Of a stretch of 64,000 nt of DNA, positions 7,870 through 17,384 are shown in pieces. This stretch comes from Streptomyces scopuliridis RB72 (GTDB taxonomy: Bacteria > Actinomycetota > Actinomycetes > Streptomycetales > Streptomycetaceae): NCBI RefSeq assembly GCF_000718095.1, contig NZ_JOEI01000014.1, positions 62,001-126,000 on the forward strand, in the 5' to 3' direction. The position numbers were made by a program, and so were the translations under genes. The stretch's first letter is position 1. Every line of letters begins with the position of its first letter. The notes beneath the pieces were generated by a model, which saw nothing but the letters and a program-made list of their open reading frames with translations, was not told where the DNA came from and did no database searches.

Positions 7870-9798
7870 TCACGCGGTGAGCTCTTGATGGAGCGCCTCG
7901 CGCAGCCGGGCCGCGCGCTCCGCGACCTCGGCGGGGCCCAGCTCGACGGCGCGCGCGCACCACCGCTGTCCCTCGGTCAGCTCGCCCCGGCGCGCGGCGA
8001 GCAGCGCCAGGCGCAGCGCGGCCCGGCCGTGCCCGGCCTGCGCGGCCCTGGTCCACCACAGCGCGGCCTCCCGCTCGCCGCCCTCTCGGGCGAGCAGCAG
8101 CCCGAGGTTGAAGGCGCCGTTGCGGCTGCCCGCCTCCGCCGCCTCCCGGTACCAGCGCGCCGCGTCGGCGATATCACCGCGCCCGGCGGCGAGCATGCCG
8201 ACCCGTACCTGGGCGCGCCGGTGCCCCTGCTCGGCGGCGCGCTCGTACCACTGCTCGCACTCGGTCTTCACGCCGTGCGGCTCGCCGAGCGCGGGCGGTC
8301 CCGGCGGTGGCCGGCGCGAGTCGAGGACCGTGGCCAGCCGGAAGGCCGCCTCGGCGCTGCCACCGCCGGCGGCGCAGCGCAGATGGCGCTCGGCCGACCG
8401 CTCGTCGCCGTCCCTGAGGCAGGCGATACCGACCTGGAGGGCCGCTTCCGTATGGCCGGCCGCCGCCGCGCGCTCGTACCAGCGCAGGGCCGTACCGTCG
8501 TCGTCGCGTCCCGCGTAGAGGATGCCGAGGTTGAACGCGGCGTCCACGCTGCCCGCCTCGGCGGCCTTGGAGAACCAGGGCTCGGCGCCGGTCGGGTCGT
8601 CGGCCTGGAGCAGCAGGACGGCGAGGGCGTTGGCGGCCTCGCGGTGGCCCGCGTAGGCGGCCCGGCGGTACCACTGCTCGGCCTGGACGGTACGGTCCTG
8701 GGCGGCGCAGAGCAGCCCCAGGTTGTACGCCCCGTTGACATCGCCAGCGTCCATGGCCGCGCGGTACCAGCGCTCGGCGGTCTGCTGCTCGCCGCGCGCG
8801 GCGTGCAGCGCGCCGAGGGCGTTGGCCGCGTTCCCGTCGCCCTCCTGCGCGGCGCGCAGCCACCAGACGGCGGCGCTCTCCTCGTCGCCGGCGTCGCGCA
8901 GCAGGAAGCCGAGGGCGCAGGCGGCCCGCGCCTCGCCGTCCTTGGCGGAGGTCAGATACCAGCGTCCCGCCTCCTTGAGCTCACCCCGCTTCTCCAGGAT
9001 CGCGCCCAGGTACAGCGCGGCCCGGCGGTGGCCGCGGGCGGCGGCCTGCCGGTACCACTGCGCGGCCTCGCTGATCAGCGACGGCCCGCCGGGGGCTCCC
9101 TCTCCGGTGTCCTCGCGCGGGCCCGCGTCGGCGCCCGGGCGACGGCGGCCGCCCGAGGTCGGGGGGCCCGTACCACTGCGGTAGACCGCGTCGGCGCCCG
9201 GATGCGCCGTCTCGCGCGCCCGTACCTCCAGGGCGCGGGCGAGCCGGTACGCCGCCTCGCGGTGCCCCTGCTCGGCGGCGGCGCGCAGCCAGCGCTCGGC
9301 CCCGACGTCGCTGCGGTGCTCCAGCAGATCGGCGAGGGCGTACGCGCCCAGCGCATGGCCCTGCTCGGCGGACTGGCGCAGCCAGTACTCGGCGGCGGGC
9401 TCGTCGCCCAGCTCGCGGTAGTGCCGCCCCAGCGCATGGGCCGCGGCGGCGGATCCGGCGACGGCGGCGACCCGCCACCAGCCGGCCGCCTCGTCGACAT
9501 AGCCGCGCTGGTGGAGCAGGACGCCCAGATTGTTGGCGGCGGCGCGTTCGCCCGCGGCGGTCGCGGCACGCAGATAGGGCTCGGCGGCGTCGAGATCGCC
9601 GCGGCGCAGCAGCATGGCGCCGAGGACGCTCATCGACGCGGTGTCGCCCGCGTCGGCGGCGCGCCGGTGGCGCTCCTCGGTCTCGGCGTCGGCAGCGCTC
9701 TCGGCGGATCCCGCCGCGCCGCTCTCGGCCCGGACGCCATCCTCTACGTGTCGCTGCACATACCGCCCTGTCTCCAACAGAGTTGTCCTATCCCCCAT
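7870..9798 (-). CDS. Sel1-like repeat (tetratricopeptide-type) protein
   Basis: About 642 residues formed almost wholly of Sel1-like repeats of ~36 residues (AAERWYRAAMDAGDVNGAYNLG-type units), roughly a dozen and a half in number. One is interrupted around residues 205-240 by a Gly/Pro/Arg-rich linker. Such solenoids are protein-interaction scaffolds; no catalytic domain, signal peptide or membrane segment is visible, so it is probably cytoplasmic. The partner is unknown. Start ATG 9798 (MGDRTTLLETGRYVQR) is preferred; ATG 9807 and GTG 9825 are in frame. The gene sits between two identical tRNA-fMet genes on the same strand. The 210 bp upstream to the next tRNA contain no further gene. Confidence 0.85.
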   Translation of the reverse strand: MGDRTTLLETGRYVQRHVEDGVRAESGAAGSAESAADAETEERHRRAADAGDTASMSVLGAMLLRRGDLDAAEPYLRAATAAGERAAANNLGVLLHQRGYVDEAAGWWRVAAVAGSAAAAHALGRHYRELGDEPAAEYWLRQSAEQGHALGAYALADLLEHRSDVGAERWLRAAAEQGHREAAYRLARALEVRARETAHPGADAVYRSGTGPPTSGGRRRPGADAGPREDTGEGAPGGPSLISEAAQWYRQAAARGHRRAALYLGAILEKRGELKEAGRWYLTSAKDGEARAACALGFLLRDAGDEESAAVWWLRAAQEGDGNAANALGALHAARGEQQTAERWYRAAMDAGDVNGAYNLGLLCAAQDRTVQAEQWYRRAAYAGHREAANALAVLLLQADDPTGAEPWFSKAAEAGSVDAAFNLGILYAGRDDDGTALRWYERAAAAGHTEAALQVGIACLRDGDERSAERHLRCAAGGGSAEAAFRLATVLDSRRPPPGPPALGEPHGVKTECEQWYERAAEQGHRRAQVRVGMLAAGRGDIADAARWYREAAEAGSRNGAFNLGLLLAREGGEREAALWWTRAAQAGHGRAALRLALLAARRGELTEGQRWCARAVELGPAEVAERAARLREALHQELTA

Positions 9799-9964
9799 AT
9801 TTTCCATCGTCGCACCACTGACCACTCGCGTACAGCCGGTATACCGCGACCGGTGGTCACTTCAGCGTTTTGTCGACATGCCCACAGAGAGACAAGTCAA
9901 ACACGCCGACGGTCAACTCACGGGACCTGAGACACAGTTGGCACTCGTGGCGCGGCGCGCATGG

Positions 9965-10000
9965 CGAGGGCCCGGATCCTTGTAAGGATCCGGGCCCTCG
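9965..10000 (-). terminator. Terminator of the second initiator tRNA gene
   Basis: Near-continuous palindrome with 17-bp perfect arms (9965-9981 and 9984-10000) directly 3' of the tRNA on the minus strand, separating it from the Sel1 gene downstream. Confidence 0.75.
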
Positions 10001-10008
10001 ACTTCGCG

Positions 10009-10082
10009 TAGCGGGGACAGGATTTGAACCTGCGACCTCTGGGTTATGAGCCCAGCGAGCTACCGAGCTGCTCCACCCCGCG
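10009..10082 (-). tRNA. tRNA-fMet (CAT), initiator, second copy
   Basis: Base-for-base identical to the tRNA at 7730-7803, with the same initiator hallmarks. Only about 25 bp separate it from the stop of the large membrane protein gene upstream on the same strand, so it could be transcribed by read-through as well as from its own promoter. Confidence 0.97.
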
Positions 10083-10124
10083 TCGTTGTGTTGCAACCGT
10101 ACCACGGGGTGGAGTGCTGCCTGC

Positions 10125-13055
10125 TCAGCCGCTGTTGTTACCGCCGTTCCCGCCGTCGCCGCTGTCCCCGCCGTTCCCGCTGGCAGAGCCGGATCCGGTG
10201 TCCGCGTCGGCGGCCCGCTGGAGCGCGTCCTGGAGCTCCTTCTGAGCCTTGCCGTACGCCGTCCAGTCCTGCTTCTTCAGCGCCGCCTCACCGTCCTCGT
10301 ACGCCTTCTGGGCGTCCGCGATGGCCTGTTGCAGCGCCTTGTCACCGGTGGCCGGCGGCTTGGTGGTCTCGCCCGGTGGCGGCGGGGTCGTGGGCGTCGG
10401 CGAACTCTCCGCCCCGAACACCGCGTTGAGCGCCTCGGGGAGGCTGTCCTTGAAGACGGGCTTGCCGCCGTAGGAAACCGCCACCTTCTTCAGCAGCGGA
10501 TAGTTCGCGCTGCCACCGCGCGCGTACACCGGCTCGATGTACAGGAAGCCTCCGTTGAGCGGCACCGTCAGGAGGTTGCCGTACTCGATGTCCGAGTCGG
10601 TTCCTCTCAGGTTCCTGACGAACTCGGCGACTTCGGGCACACCGTTCAGCTCGCTCTGCACCTGTTGCGGGCCCTGCACGGTGGACGTCACTCTCAGGAC
10701 TCTGATCTTGCCGAAGTCCGAACTGGTCGCATCGGCGTCCACCGCCATGAACGCGCCCAGGTTGGGGCGCCCGTTGGGCGTGAAGGTGGTGGTCAGCGAG
10801 AACTTCTGCTCGTTCTGGCCGGGCATCTTCAGGCTCAGGTAGTACGGCGGGACGGAGTTGCTGTCCTTGTTGGTCGGATCGTCCGGCACCTGCCACGCGT
10901 CACTGCCGCTGTAGAACTGCGCGGGGTCCGTGACGTGGTAGCGGGTGAGCAGCTCGCGCTGCACCTTGAACATGTCCTGCGGGTAGCGCAGATGGGACAG
11001 CAGGTCGGGCTTGATCTCGGACTTCGGCTGAACCGTGCCCGGGAAGGCCTTCATCCAGGTCTTGAGCACCGGGTCCTTGGTGTCCCACTCGTACAGCTTG
11101 ACCGTGCCGTCGTACGCGTCGACGGTGGCCTTCACCGAGTTCCGGATGTAGTTGACCTGGTTCTGCTGCGCGACGACCGCGCGCTGGCTGTCGGTCAGCG
11201 AGTCGGCCGTGGTGTCGCCGAGCGTCGTACGGGACGCGTACGGATAGCCGTTCGTCGTGGTGTACGCGTCGACGATCCACTGGATACGGCCGCCGACCAC
11301 GGCGGGATAGGCGTCGCCGTCGATCGTCAGCCAGGGCGCGACGGCCTCGACGCGCTCCTTGGGCGTGCGGTTGTAGAGAATCCGCGAGCCGTCGCCGATG
11401 GCGCCGGAGTAGAGCATCTGGGGCTCGCTGAAGGCCACGGCGTACGCCGCGCGGTTCAGCGGGTTGGAGAGATCGACTCCGCTCTTGCCCTTGTAGCTCG
11501 TCGTCCGCTCGCCGTTCTTCTCGTAGTCCAGCTCCTTCTGGGGCCCGCCCACGATCGAGTACTGCTCGGTCTTCTCGCCGTAGTAGACGCGCTGCTCGTA
11601 CGTGGGGAGCTGGCCGGACGTCGGCAGGCCGGACTCGGTGAAGTCCGGGGCGCCGATGGTGCCGTCGTTCTCGTCCGTCACCGTGTTCGTGCCCTTGGAC
11701 GCGATCAGACCGTACCCATGGGTGTACGTGAAGTGGTCGTTGATCCAGTTGCGCTTGGGGATACCGGTGATGTTCAGCTCGCGCAGACCGACGACCGTGT
11801 CCTGCGGCTTTCCGTCGGGGCCGGTGTACCGGTCGACGTCCAGCGTGGCGGGGAACTGGTAGTACTTACGCTCCTGCTGGAGCTGCTGGAACGCGGGCGA
11901 GACCACATTGGGGTCGACCAGCCGGTAACTCGCGGCGGTGTCGGCCGCCTTGCGCTGCTCGGCCTTCTTGTCCGGGTCGCCCTTGCCGCCGTAGTCCTGC
12001 ACATCGGCGCTGTCGATGCCGTACGCCTTGCGCGTGGCGTCGATGTTCTTCTTGATGTACGGCGATTCCTTGGCCTGCTCGTTCGGCTGGACCTGGAACT
12101 TCTGCACGATGGCCGGGTACAGGCCGCCGATGAGGATCGCCGACAGCACCATCAGACCGAAGCCGATCACCGGCAGCTGCCACGTACGGCGCCAGAGCGT
12201 CGCGAAGAACAGCAGGGCGCAGATGACGGCGATGCAGAAGAGGATCGTCTTCGCCGGAAGATAGGCGTTGGCGTCGACGAACCGCAGGCCCGTCCAGTTG
12301 CCCGCCGCCTTGAAGTCGCTGGACTTCACGGCCAGCCCGTACCGGTCGAGCCAGTACGCCACGGCCTTCAGCGAGACGAAGACACCGAGCAGCACCGACA
12401 GATGGCCGGTGGCCGCGGCGGTGGCCCGCGCGCCGGGGCTGGTGATCCGCAGCCCGCCGTACAGGTAGTGGGTCAGTGCGGCGGCGATCAGCGACAGCAC
12501 GGTCGCCGCGAAGCCGAAGGCCAGCATGAAGCGGTACCAGGGAAGATCGAACGCGTAGAACGACACGTCCATCTTGAACTGGGGGTCCTTCTGGCCGAAG
12601 GCCACCCCGTTCACCCACATCAGCCACGTACGCCACTGTCCCGCGGCGGAGGCCCCGGAGATCAGCCCGACCAGCGCGGTGATCGCCAGGAGCACCCACT
12701 TCTTGTACGGGGCGATCCCCATCCGGTACCGGTCGAGGTTCTGCTGCTCCATCGACATCGCGCTGAGCGGCGGCCGAAGCCGGTGCGCCAGCCAGATGTT
12801 GAGGCCGACGGCGCCGGCCATCAGCAGCCCGAAGACCGCGAACAGACCGATCTTGGTCCAGAGCGTGGTGGTGAACACCGAGGAGTACTTCACCGAGCGG
12901 TACCAGAGCCAGTCGGTCCAGAACCCCGCGAACATGACGAAGAGCATGGCCAGCACGGCCAGCACGCCCAAGGTCATGAGCAGGGTCCGGACCCGCCGAG
13001 AGGGCCGGCCCACTCTCATCCGTGGCCCGGCTGGGCCTCCGCCGCGGTCCGGCAT
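10125..13055 (-). CDS. UPF0182 family large membrane protein
   Basis: A 976-residue protein with about seven transmembrane helices in the first ~330 residues (including [17 protein letters not shown] and [19 protein letters not shown]). A large hydrophilic, presumably extracellular domain follows. It ends in a Pro/Thr stretch, a short coiled-coil-like segment (~residues 900-950) and a Gly/Asn/Ser-rich tail. The sequence [14 protein letters not shown] and similar blocks are typical of the UPF0182 family, which is conserved in actinobacteria and has no settled function. Start ATG 13055 ([21 protein letters not shown]) places the basic N-terminus before helix 1; an in-frame start further upstream is less likely. 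Confidence 0.9.
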   Translation of the reverse strand: MPDRGGGPAGPRMRVGRPSRRVRTLLMTLGVLAVLAMLFVMFAGFWTDWLWYRSVKYSSVFTTTLWTKIGLFAVFGLLMAGAVGLNIWLAHRLRPPLSAMSMEQQNLDRYRMGIAPYKKWVLLAITALVGLISGASAAGQWRTWLMWVNGVAFGQKDPQFKMDVSFYAFDLPWYRFMLAFGFAATVLSLIAAALTHYLYGGLRITSPGARATAAATGHLSVLLGVFVSLKAVAYWLDRYGLAVKSSDFKAAGNWTGLRFVDANAYLPAKTILFCIAVICALLFFATLWRRTWQLPVIGFGLMVLSAILIGGLYPAIVQKFQVQPNEQAKESPYIKKNIDATRKAYGIDSADVQDYGGKGDPDKKAEQRKAADTAASYRLVDPNVVSPAFQQLQQERKYYQFPATLDVDRYTGPDGKPQDTVVGLRELNITGIPKRNWINDHFTYTHGYGLIASKGTNTVTDENDGTIGAPDFTESGLPTSGQLPTYEQRVYYGEKTEQYSIVGGPQKELDYEKNGERTTSYKGKSGVDLSNPLNRAAYAVAFSEPQMLYSGAIGDGSRILYNRTPKERVEAVAPWLTIDGDAYPAVVGGRIQWIVDAYTTTNGYPYASRTTLGDTTADSLTDSQRAVVAQQNQVNYIRNSVKATVDAYDGTVKLYEWDTKDPVLKTWMKAFPGTVQPKSEIKPDLLSHLRYPQDMFKVQRELLTRYHVTDPAQFYSGSDAWQVPDDPTNKDSNSVPPYYLSLKMPGQNEQKFSLTTTFTPNGRPNLGAFMAVDADATSSDFGKIRVLRVTSTVQGPQQVQSELNGVPEVAEFVRNLRGTDSDIEYGNLLTVPLNGGFLYIEPVYARGGSANYPLLKKVAVSYGGKPVFKDSLPEALNAVFGAESSPTPTTPPPPGETTKPPATGDKALQQAIADAQKAYEDGEAALKKQDWTAYGKAQKELQDALQRAADADTGSGSASGNGGDSGDGGNGGNNSG

Positions 13056-13205
13056 CTGGAAAGCCAACGTGCGCACCTCTAAGTTCGCGGTCGTGTGATT
13101 CAGCGTGTGAAAAGCGGGCCCCGCGATCGTAGAGCCCACTCATGCAACTTACTGAGGCTTTACCTAGTTCCCGTACCCGGGTCCGAAGGAGGCAGGATAT
13201 TGACC

Positions 13206-13763
13206 ATGTCCAACGTCTCTCCCTCAGGCACACCCATGGCCGCGAGCCCGCTGACCCGCGCGGTGCTCGAAATCGACGAGTACGCGTCGGGGCTCGGCTG
13301 GGACCAGCCGGCCAGGCTCTTCGCGCTCGTCGACACCGCGCGGCTGCGCACCGACGAGCCGGAGCTCGCGGCCCAGCTGGGTCTCGACGACGCCGGGTCC
13401 GTCGCGCCCCTCACCCCTATCGAGCAGGACGAGATCCCGTCCGGCACCCCGCTGGACGAGTTCCTCGCCACCATCGCGTGGCCCGGGGCGGTGGCGGGCT
13501 GCGCGATGACGGTCGAGCGGCTGATGCTGCCGCCGTCCGCGGAGGCGTCCGTACCGGAAGGTCTCGACGAGGCCGGGCTCGCCTCCTGGGTCTCCGCCCA
13601 CCCGGAGCGTCAGGAGGTACGGATGACCGTGGCCGTGCTGCGTGACGGCGCCCGGGAGTCCGCGCTGCGGCTGCGCGAGAAGGACTCTCCCAGCGAGGTC
13701 CTCACCGGCTCGGGGCTGGTCCCGGGGCTGGCCGAGGCGCTCTCCGCCACGTTCGAGTCGTAG
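13206..13763 (+). CDS. PPA1309 family protein
   Basis: A 185-residue soluble protein conserved in actinobacteria, function unknown. Recognised from LTRAVLEIDEYASGLGWDQPARLFALVDT at the N-terminus, the DEIPSGTPLDEFLATIAWP segment (~residue 75-95), and the C-terminal LTGSGLVPGLAEAL. Mostly acidic. The start ATG 13206 is supported by AAGGAGG about 14 bases upstream; the TTG at 13200 is closer to that site and could be used. It is divergent from the UPF0182 gene with ~150 bp between them. Confidence 0.85.
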   Translation: MSNVSPSGTPMAASPLTRAVLEIDEYASGLGWDQPARLFALVDTARLRTDEPELAAQLGLDDAGSVAPLTPIEQDEIPSGTPLDEFLATIAWPGAVAGCAMTVERLMLPPSAEASVPEGLDEAGLASWVSAHPERQEVRMTVAVLRDGARESALRLREKDSPSEVLTGSGLVPGLAEALSATFES

Positions 13764-13765
13764 CC

Positions 13766-13781
13766 GGCCCCTTTTCGGGCC
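13766..13781. terminator. Short hairpin between convergent genes
   Basis: GGCCC-CTTTTC-GGGCC, with 5-bp arms, directly after the PPA1309 stop and before the PDZ-protease gene end. It is weak but is the only hairpin in the 40-bp gap. Confidence 0.35.
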
Positions 13782-13803
13782 CTCCTCCCCGGGACGCGGC
13801 CGG

Positions 13804-14892
13804 TCAGCTCGCCGAACAGCTCGGCAGGCCGGCCGTGTCCCCGGCGCGGATCTTGTCCAGGGACTTCGTGGCGTCCGCGATGGTCTTCACCCTGACCAGC
13901 GTGAGGCCCTTGGGGATGTCGGAGACCGCCGCCGCGCAGTTCTGGTCCGGCGTGAGGAAGTACTCGGCGCCCGCGGCGCGCGCGCCGACGAGCTTCATCT
14001 CGATACCGCCGATCGGGCCGACGGTGCCCTTGTCGTCGATCGTGCCCGTACCGGCGACGAACTTGCCGCCCGTCAGAGAGCCGGGGGTGAGTTTGTCGAC
14101 GAGGCCGAGGGAGAACATCAGCCCGGCGCTCGGGCCGCCCACGTCGGCCAGCTTGATGTCCATCGTGAACGGGAACGTGTGGTCCGTGCCGGCCTGGATG
14201 CCCACGATCGCCCGGTCGCCGTCGGGGGACTTCGCCGTGGTGACCGTCACCTTCTCGCTCGCCTCCGGCTCCTTGCCCGCCTTCTCCGCCGCCTTCGCCT
14301 CGTCGGCGGGGACGATGGTGAAGGAGACGTCCTCGCCGGGCTGGTGCTTGGTGACGAGCTTCGCGACGTCCTGCGGCTCCTTGACCGCCGTACCGTCCAC
14401 GGCCTTGATCACATCGCCGGCGTGCAGCGTGCCCTCGGAGGGGCTGTCCTTGATCACAGAGGAGACGATGATCCGCGACGACACCGGGATGTTCAGCTGC
14501 CGCAGGGCCGCGACCTTGGCGCTCTCCTGGGACTGGCTGAACTCTTCGGCGTTCTCCTGCGTGGACTGCTCTTCCGTCTTGCCGTCCGGATACAGGGTGT
14601 CGTGCGGCACCACCACGTTGTCGTGGGCCAGCCAGCCGTAGACCGCTTCGACGATGTTCATGTTGTAATCCGCGCCGGTGACCCTGACCGTCGTCATATT
14701 GAGATGACCCGAGGTCGGGTAAGTCTTGCGGCCGGAGATCTGGAGTACGGGCTCACCGCCCGCGTCACCGAGTGTGTTCACCGTCGGCCCGGGGCTCATC
14801 TCCGAATACGGCACTTTGATCAGCACGCCTGCGCAGAGCAGCGCGATGAGGACGAGGGTGGAGGCGAGCATCGTCGCGGTGCGGCGTGGCAT
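13804..14892 (-). CDS. Membrane-anchored PDZ and Lon-type serine protease (YlbL-like)
   Basis: A 362-residue protein with one N-terminal membrane anchor (TMLASTLVLIALLCAGVLI, residues ~7-25). A PDZ domain follows (~residues 130-215, including SPSEGTLHAGDVIKAVDG), then a Lon-protease-like catalytic domain. The catalytic Ser is in GGPSAGLMFSLGL (near residue 255) and the Lys in IEMKLVGARAAG (near 302), the Ser-Lys dyad of the Lon fold. The active part faces outside. The family is conserved in Gram-positive bacteria; actinomycete substrates are not established. Two small genes lie upstream on the same strand. Confidence 0.92.
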   Translation of the reverse strand: MPRRTATMLASTLVLIALLCAGVLIKVPYSEMSPGPTVNTLGDAGGEPVLQISGRKTYPTSGHLNMTTVRVTGADYNMNIVEAVYGWLAHDNVVVPHDTLYPDGKTEEQSTQENAEEFSQSQESAKVAALRQLNIPVSSRIIVSSVIKDSPSEGTLHAGDVIKAVDGTAVKEPQDVAKLVTKHQPGEDVSFTIVPADEAKAAEKAGKEPEASEKVTVTTAKSPDGDRAIVGIQAGTDHTFPFTMDIKLADVGGPSAGLMFSLGLVDKLTPGSLTGGKFVAGTGTIDDKGTVGPIGGIEMKLVGARAAGAEYFLTPDQNCAAAVSDIPKGLTLVRVKTIADATKSLDKIRAGDTAGLPSCSAS

Positions 14893-14997
14893 GGAACGAC
14901 AGTACGGGAAGGGTCTGTCAGTGCACCCCTGGGGCCGGTCCGTACGAGGCCGTGGGCGGCGGGGCCGCGCAGCGACGGCGTACGGACCGCGACGACG

Positions 14998-15183
14998 TCA
15001 GACAGCGTCGGACCCGGCGGCTGCCGTGTCCGAGGGCGCCTTCTCCATCGCGTCACGGAACCGGGCGTAGCCGTTGAGCTCGGCTATGTCCCCGATCGTG
15101 CGGTCCCTGGAGACCCAGCTTCCCCATATACCCGCGCCTATCGCGGCGAAGAGCGGAATCAAGAGCCAGGCAAGTGCGGCCAT
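14998..15183 (-). CDS. Small single-span membrane protein
   Basis: A 61-residue protein with one N-terminal transmembrane segment (ALAWLLIPLFAAIGAGIWGSW) followed by a short charged cytoplasmic or extracytoplasmic tail (SRDRTIGDIAELNGYARFRDAME). It has codon bias like its neighbours, and similar small proteins occur at this place in other Streptomyces. Function unknown. It starts ATG 15183, with about 105 bp to the protease gene downstream. Confidence 0.7.
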   Translation of the reverse strand: MAALAWLLIPLFAAIGAGIWGSWVSRDRTIGDIAELNGYARFRDAMEKAPSDTAAAGSDAV

Positions 15184-15350
15184 TTCGATCTCCCGACCTC
15201 AAGTGAGCGTCTGTGACTGACCGATCAGCAGATAACCATCTGCTGAAAACAACGCTGCTGGCCGGGGTGCGGTTACGCAAATCGGGCCGTAGGGGTACTG
15301 ACCGGGTTTCAGACGAGGCGAGTCGAGCGAAGCGCGCGTGCGGACATGCT

Positions 15351-15809
15351 TCAGACGCCGACCCACTCCTCCGTGCCGTCCGAGAATTTCTGGTGCTTCC
15401 AGATCGGGACCTCGTGTTTGAGGTCGTCGATCAGCTTCCGGCAGGCCTCGAACGCCTCCCCTCGATGGGGGCAGGAGACCGCCACGACGACCGCCAGATC
15501 TCCGACCGCCAGATCACCCACACGGTGGACAGCGGCCAGCGCGCGCACGGGATAGTCGGCGACGACCTTCTCCGCGACGCGCCGCAGCTCGGCCTCGGCC
15601 GTGGGATGGCTGGAGTAGCCGAGGGTGTCGACGTCGGCGCCGCCGTCGTGGTTGCGCACCGTGCCGACGAAGAGCGCCGTGCCGCCGGCCGCGTCGTCGC
15701 CGACCGCGCGGAAGACCTCGTCGACGGTCAGCGGGGTGTCGCGTATCGCCAGCAGCCGGATCGGGTCCTGCGCCGCCTGCTCACCGGGGTGGGAATGCGT
15801 GCTCGCCAT
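15351..15809 (-). CDS. moaE: Molybdopterin synthase catalytic subunit
   Basis: Large subunit of molybdopterin synthase, which inserts sulfur from the MoaD thiocarboxylate into precursor Z during molybdenum cofactor synthesis. The 152-residue protein has the family pattern: FVGTVRNHDGG near residue 48, HRVGDLAVGDLAVVVAVSCPHR near 93-115, and the catalytic Lys in VPIWKHQ near 137. No MoaD gene is adjacent. MoeZ, which could supply the sulfur, is encoded at 47.9 kb. The region 15184-15350 upstream of the small membrane gene contains nothing else evident. Confidence 0.93.
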   Translation of the reverse strand: MASTHSHPGEQAAQDPIRLLAIRDTPLTVDEVFRAVGDDAAGGTALFVGTVRNHDGGADVDTLGYSSHPTAEAELRRVAEKVVADYPVRALAAVHRVGDLAVGDLAVVVAVSCPHRGEAFEACRKLIDDLKHEVPIWKHQKFSDGTEEWVGV

Positions 15810-15905
15810 GAACCCATCGTGCCGTACGGCACTGACATCGCGGAACAGCGCTTTCGCCCGGCCCGGGGTGTACCGCTCCGGAGGGTCCTGCGGCCCTGGA
15901 CCGCG

Positions 15906-15977
15906 TTCCTGGAGCCCGCGCCTTTCCTGGAGCCCGCGCCTCTCCTAGAGCCCGCGCCTTTCCTAGAGCCTGCGCCG
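15906..15977. repeat. Four 18-bp tandem repeats at the 3' end of the epimerase gene
   Basis: Units TTCCTGGAGCCCGCGCCT at 15906-15923 and 15924-15941, then diverged copies at 15942-15959 and 15960-15977. The last unit contains the stop codon of the epimerase-like gene (CTA on the plus strand), so the array consists of extra copies of the gene's own terminal codons plus stop. Confidence 0.9.
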
Positions 15978-17075
15978 CGCCTTGCGGGCCCGTCGTACCA
16001 GCGCGGCCGTACCGAGCAGCGCCACCGTCGCGCCCGCCGCGCCCGCCGCGGTGGCGTCCTTGCGGCCGAGCCGGCGGCCGGCGACCGTGTGGCGGCCCTC
16101 CACCTCCTCCAGGAGCGCGGCGAGGACCTCTTCGTTGGTCCAGCGTGGCCGCCATCCCGCGTCGTGCAGCCTGCTGACGCTGACCACCCAGGGATGCATG
16201 GTGTAGGCGAGGTCGCCGGCGGGCGAGGGGGTGAGGCCGATCCTGTGCAGCCGGGCCGCGGCCCCCAGGGCGACCGCCGACGGCAGTTCCATCCGGCGGA
16301 TGCCGCTCAGCTCCTCGACCTCCTCCTGCTCCAGCCAGCCGTCACAGCCGACCGCGAACTCACCGTCGGCCTTCTCCAGCGCGGCGTACTCCAGCGCGCT
16401 GACCAGGTCGTCGACATGGCAGAACTGCCAGGTGGGGCGGGATCCCGCGACGACGAGCAGCCGCGGCGACTCGAAGTAGCGGGTGAGGGCCGTGTCCGTG
16501 CCGCCGACCAGGACGGCGGGGCGTACGACCGTGACATTGAGGCCGGGGTGCGCGCGGGGCGCGCGGCGGCCGAGGCGCTCGATCTCCAGCAGATCGCCGA
16601 CGCCGGTCGCCTCGGCGGTCGCGCGCAGCTCCGCGTCCTCGGAGAGCGGGATGTCGTTGTCGGGCAGCGCGCCGTAGACCATGGCCGAGGTGCAGAGCAC
16701 GACCCGGTGCACCCCCGCGGCGGCGGCGGCCGTGAGCACGGTCTGCGTACCGCGCACGTTGTACGCCGTACGCGCGGTCGCGTCGGTCTCCAGGTCGAGT
16801 TCGAGCGCGAGATGTACCACGACATCCGCCCCGCGCAACTTCTCCGCGATGGCCGGGTCGCGGACGTCGAGGACGTGCCACTGCGCCTCGGAGACCTCGC
16901 CCCTGCGCTCGTCGATGGCGATGACCTGCTTGATCTCCTCGGACGCGGCCAGGCGGCGGGTGAGCAGGTCACCCACCCCGGAGGCGGCGCCGGTGACCGC
17001 GACGACGGGGCCGCGGGACGGGGGCGTGGTTGAGCGGTTTCGCGCTGCGCGAACCTGCGGATCTGGGGAACTCAC
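15963..17075 (-). CDS. NAD-dependent epimerase/dehydratase-like protein
   Basis: Extended short-chain dehydrogenase fold of 370 residues. The Rossmann motif is VAVTGAASGVGDLL near residue 28, followed by VVVHLALELDLE. The active-site region CTSAMVYGALPDN has Tyr but the usual YxxxK Lys is not at the normal spacing, so catalysis may differ from classical sugar epimerases. The C-terminus carries a hydrophobic stretch and a basic tail (AALVRRARKARRRL) suggesting membrane association. Start is GTG 17075 (VSSPDPQVRAARNR); the very long frame upstream is not coding. It is divergent to the zincin gene. Confidence 0.8.
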   Translation of the reverse strand: MSSPDPQVRAARNRSTTPPSRGPVVAVTGAASGVGDLLTRRLAASEEIKQVIAIDERRGEVSEAQWHVLDVRDPAIAEKLRGADVVVHLALELDLETDATARTAYNVRGTQTVLTAAAAAGVHRVVLCTSAMVYGALPDNDIPLSEDAELRATAEATGVGDLLEIERLGRRAPRAHPGLNVTVVRPAVLVGGTDTALTRYFESPRLLVVAGSRPTWQFCHVDDLVSALEYAALEKADGEFAVGCDGWLEQEEVEELSGIRRMELPSAVALGAAARLHRIGLTPSPAGDLAYTMHPWVVSVSRLHDAGWRPRWTNEEVLAALLEEVEGRHTVAGRRLGRKDATAAGAAGATVALLGTAALVRRARKARRRL

Positions 17076-17384
17076 CGGGCGTCTCCAGCGGTTGTCTTCA
17101 ATACGTACGTGAATGACGCGTACGTACCAGGTGATGTCCATCCTGCCGCAGGCCATGGTCCAGCGGAGCACCGAGCCCGGAAGCCGCCCGGGTGTCGAAA
17201 TGGTATGCGGCCGTCGGAGGCGGGAGACACAGCAGGTCGGAGGCAGGGTCCCGGGCAGTACGGCGGGGCGCGGCCCGCGGCCCGCGAAGCCACCCTGACC
17301 CGCCCGGTGCCGCTTAGGCTGGGTGGTGTAGTCGGGCAGCCGCCGCCGGCAGCAAGCCGGCGGCCCTACGAGCCGAGGAACCCC

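Noticed and set aside
10086..13082. Long plus-strand frame opposite the UPF0182 gene
   Set aside because: Its product is Arg/Val/Gly-rich with no domain, and it mirrors the real gene on the minus strand.
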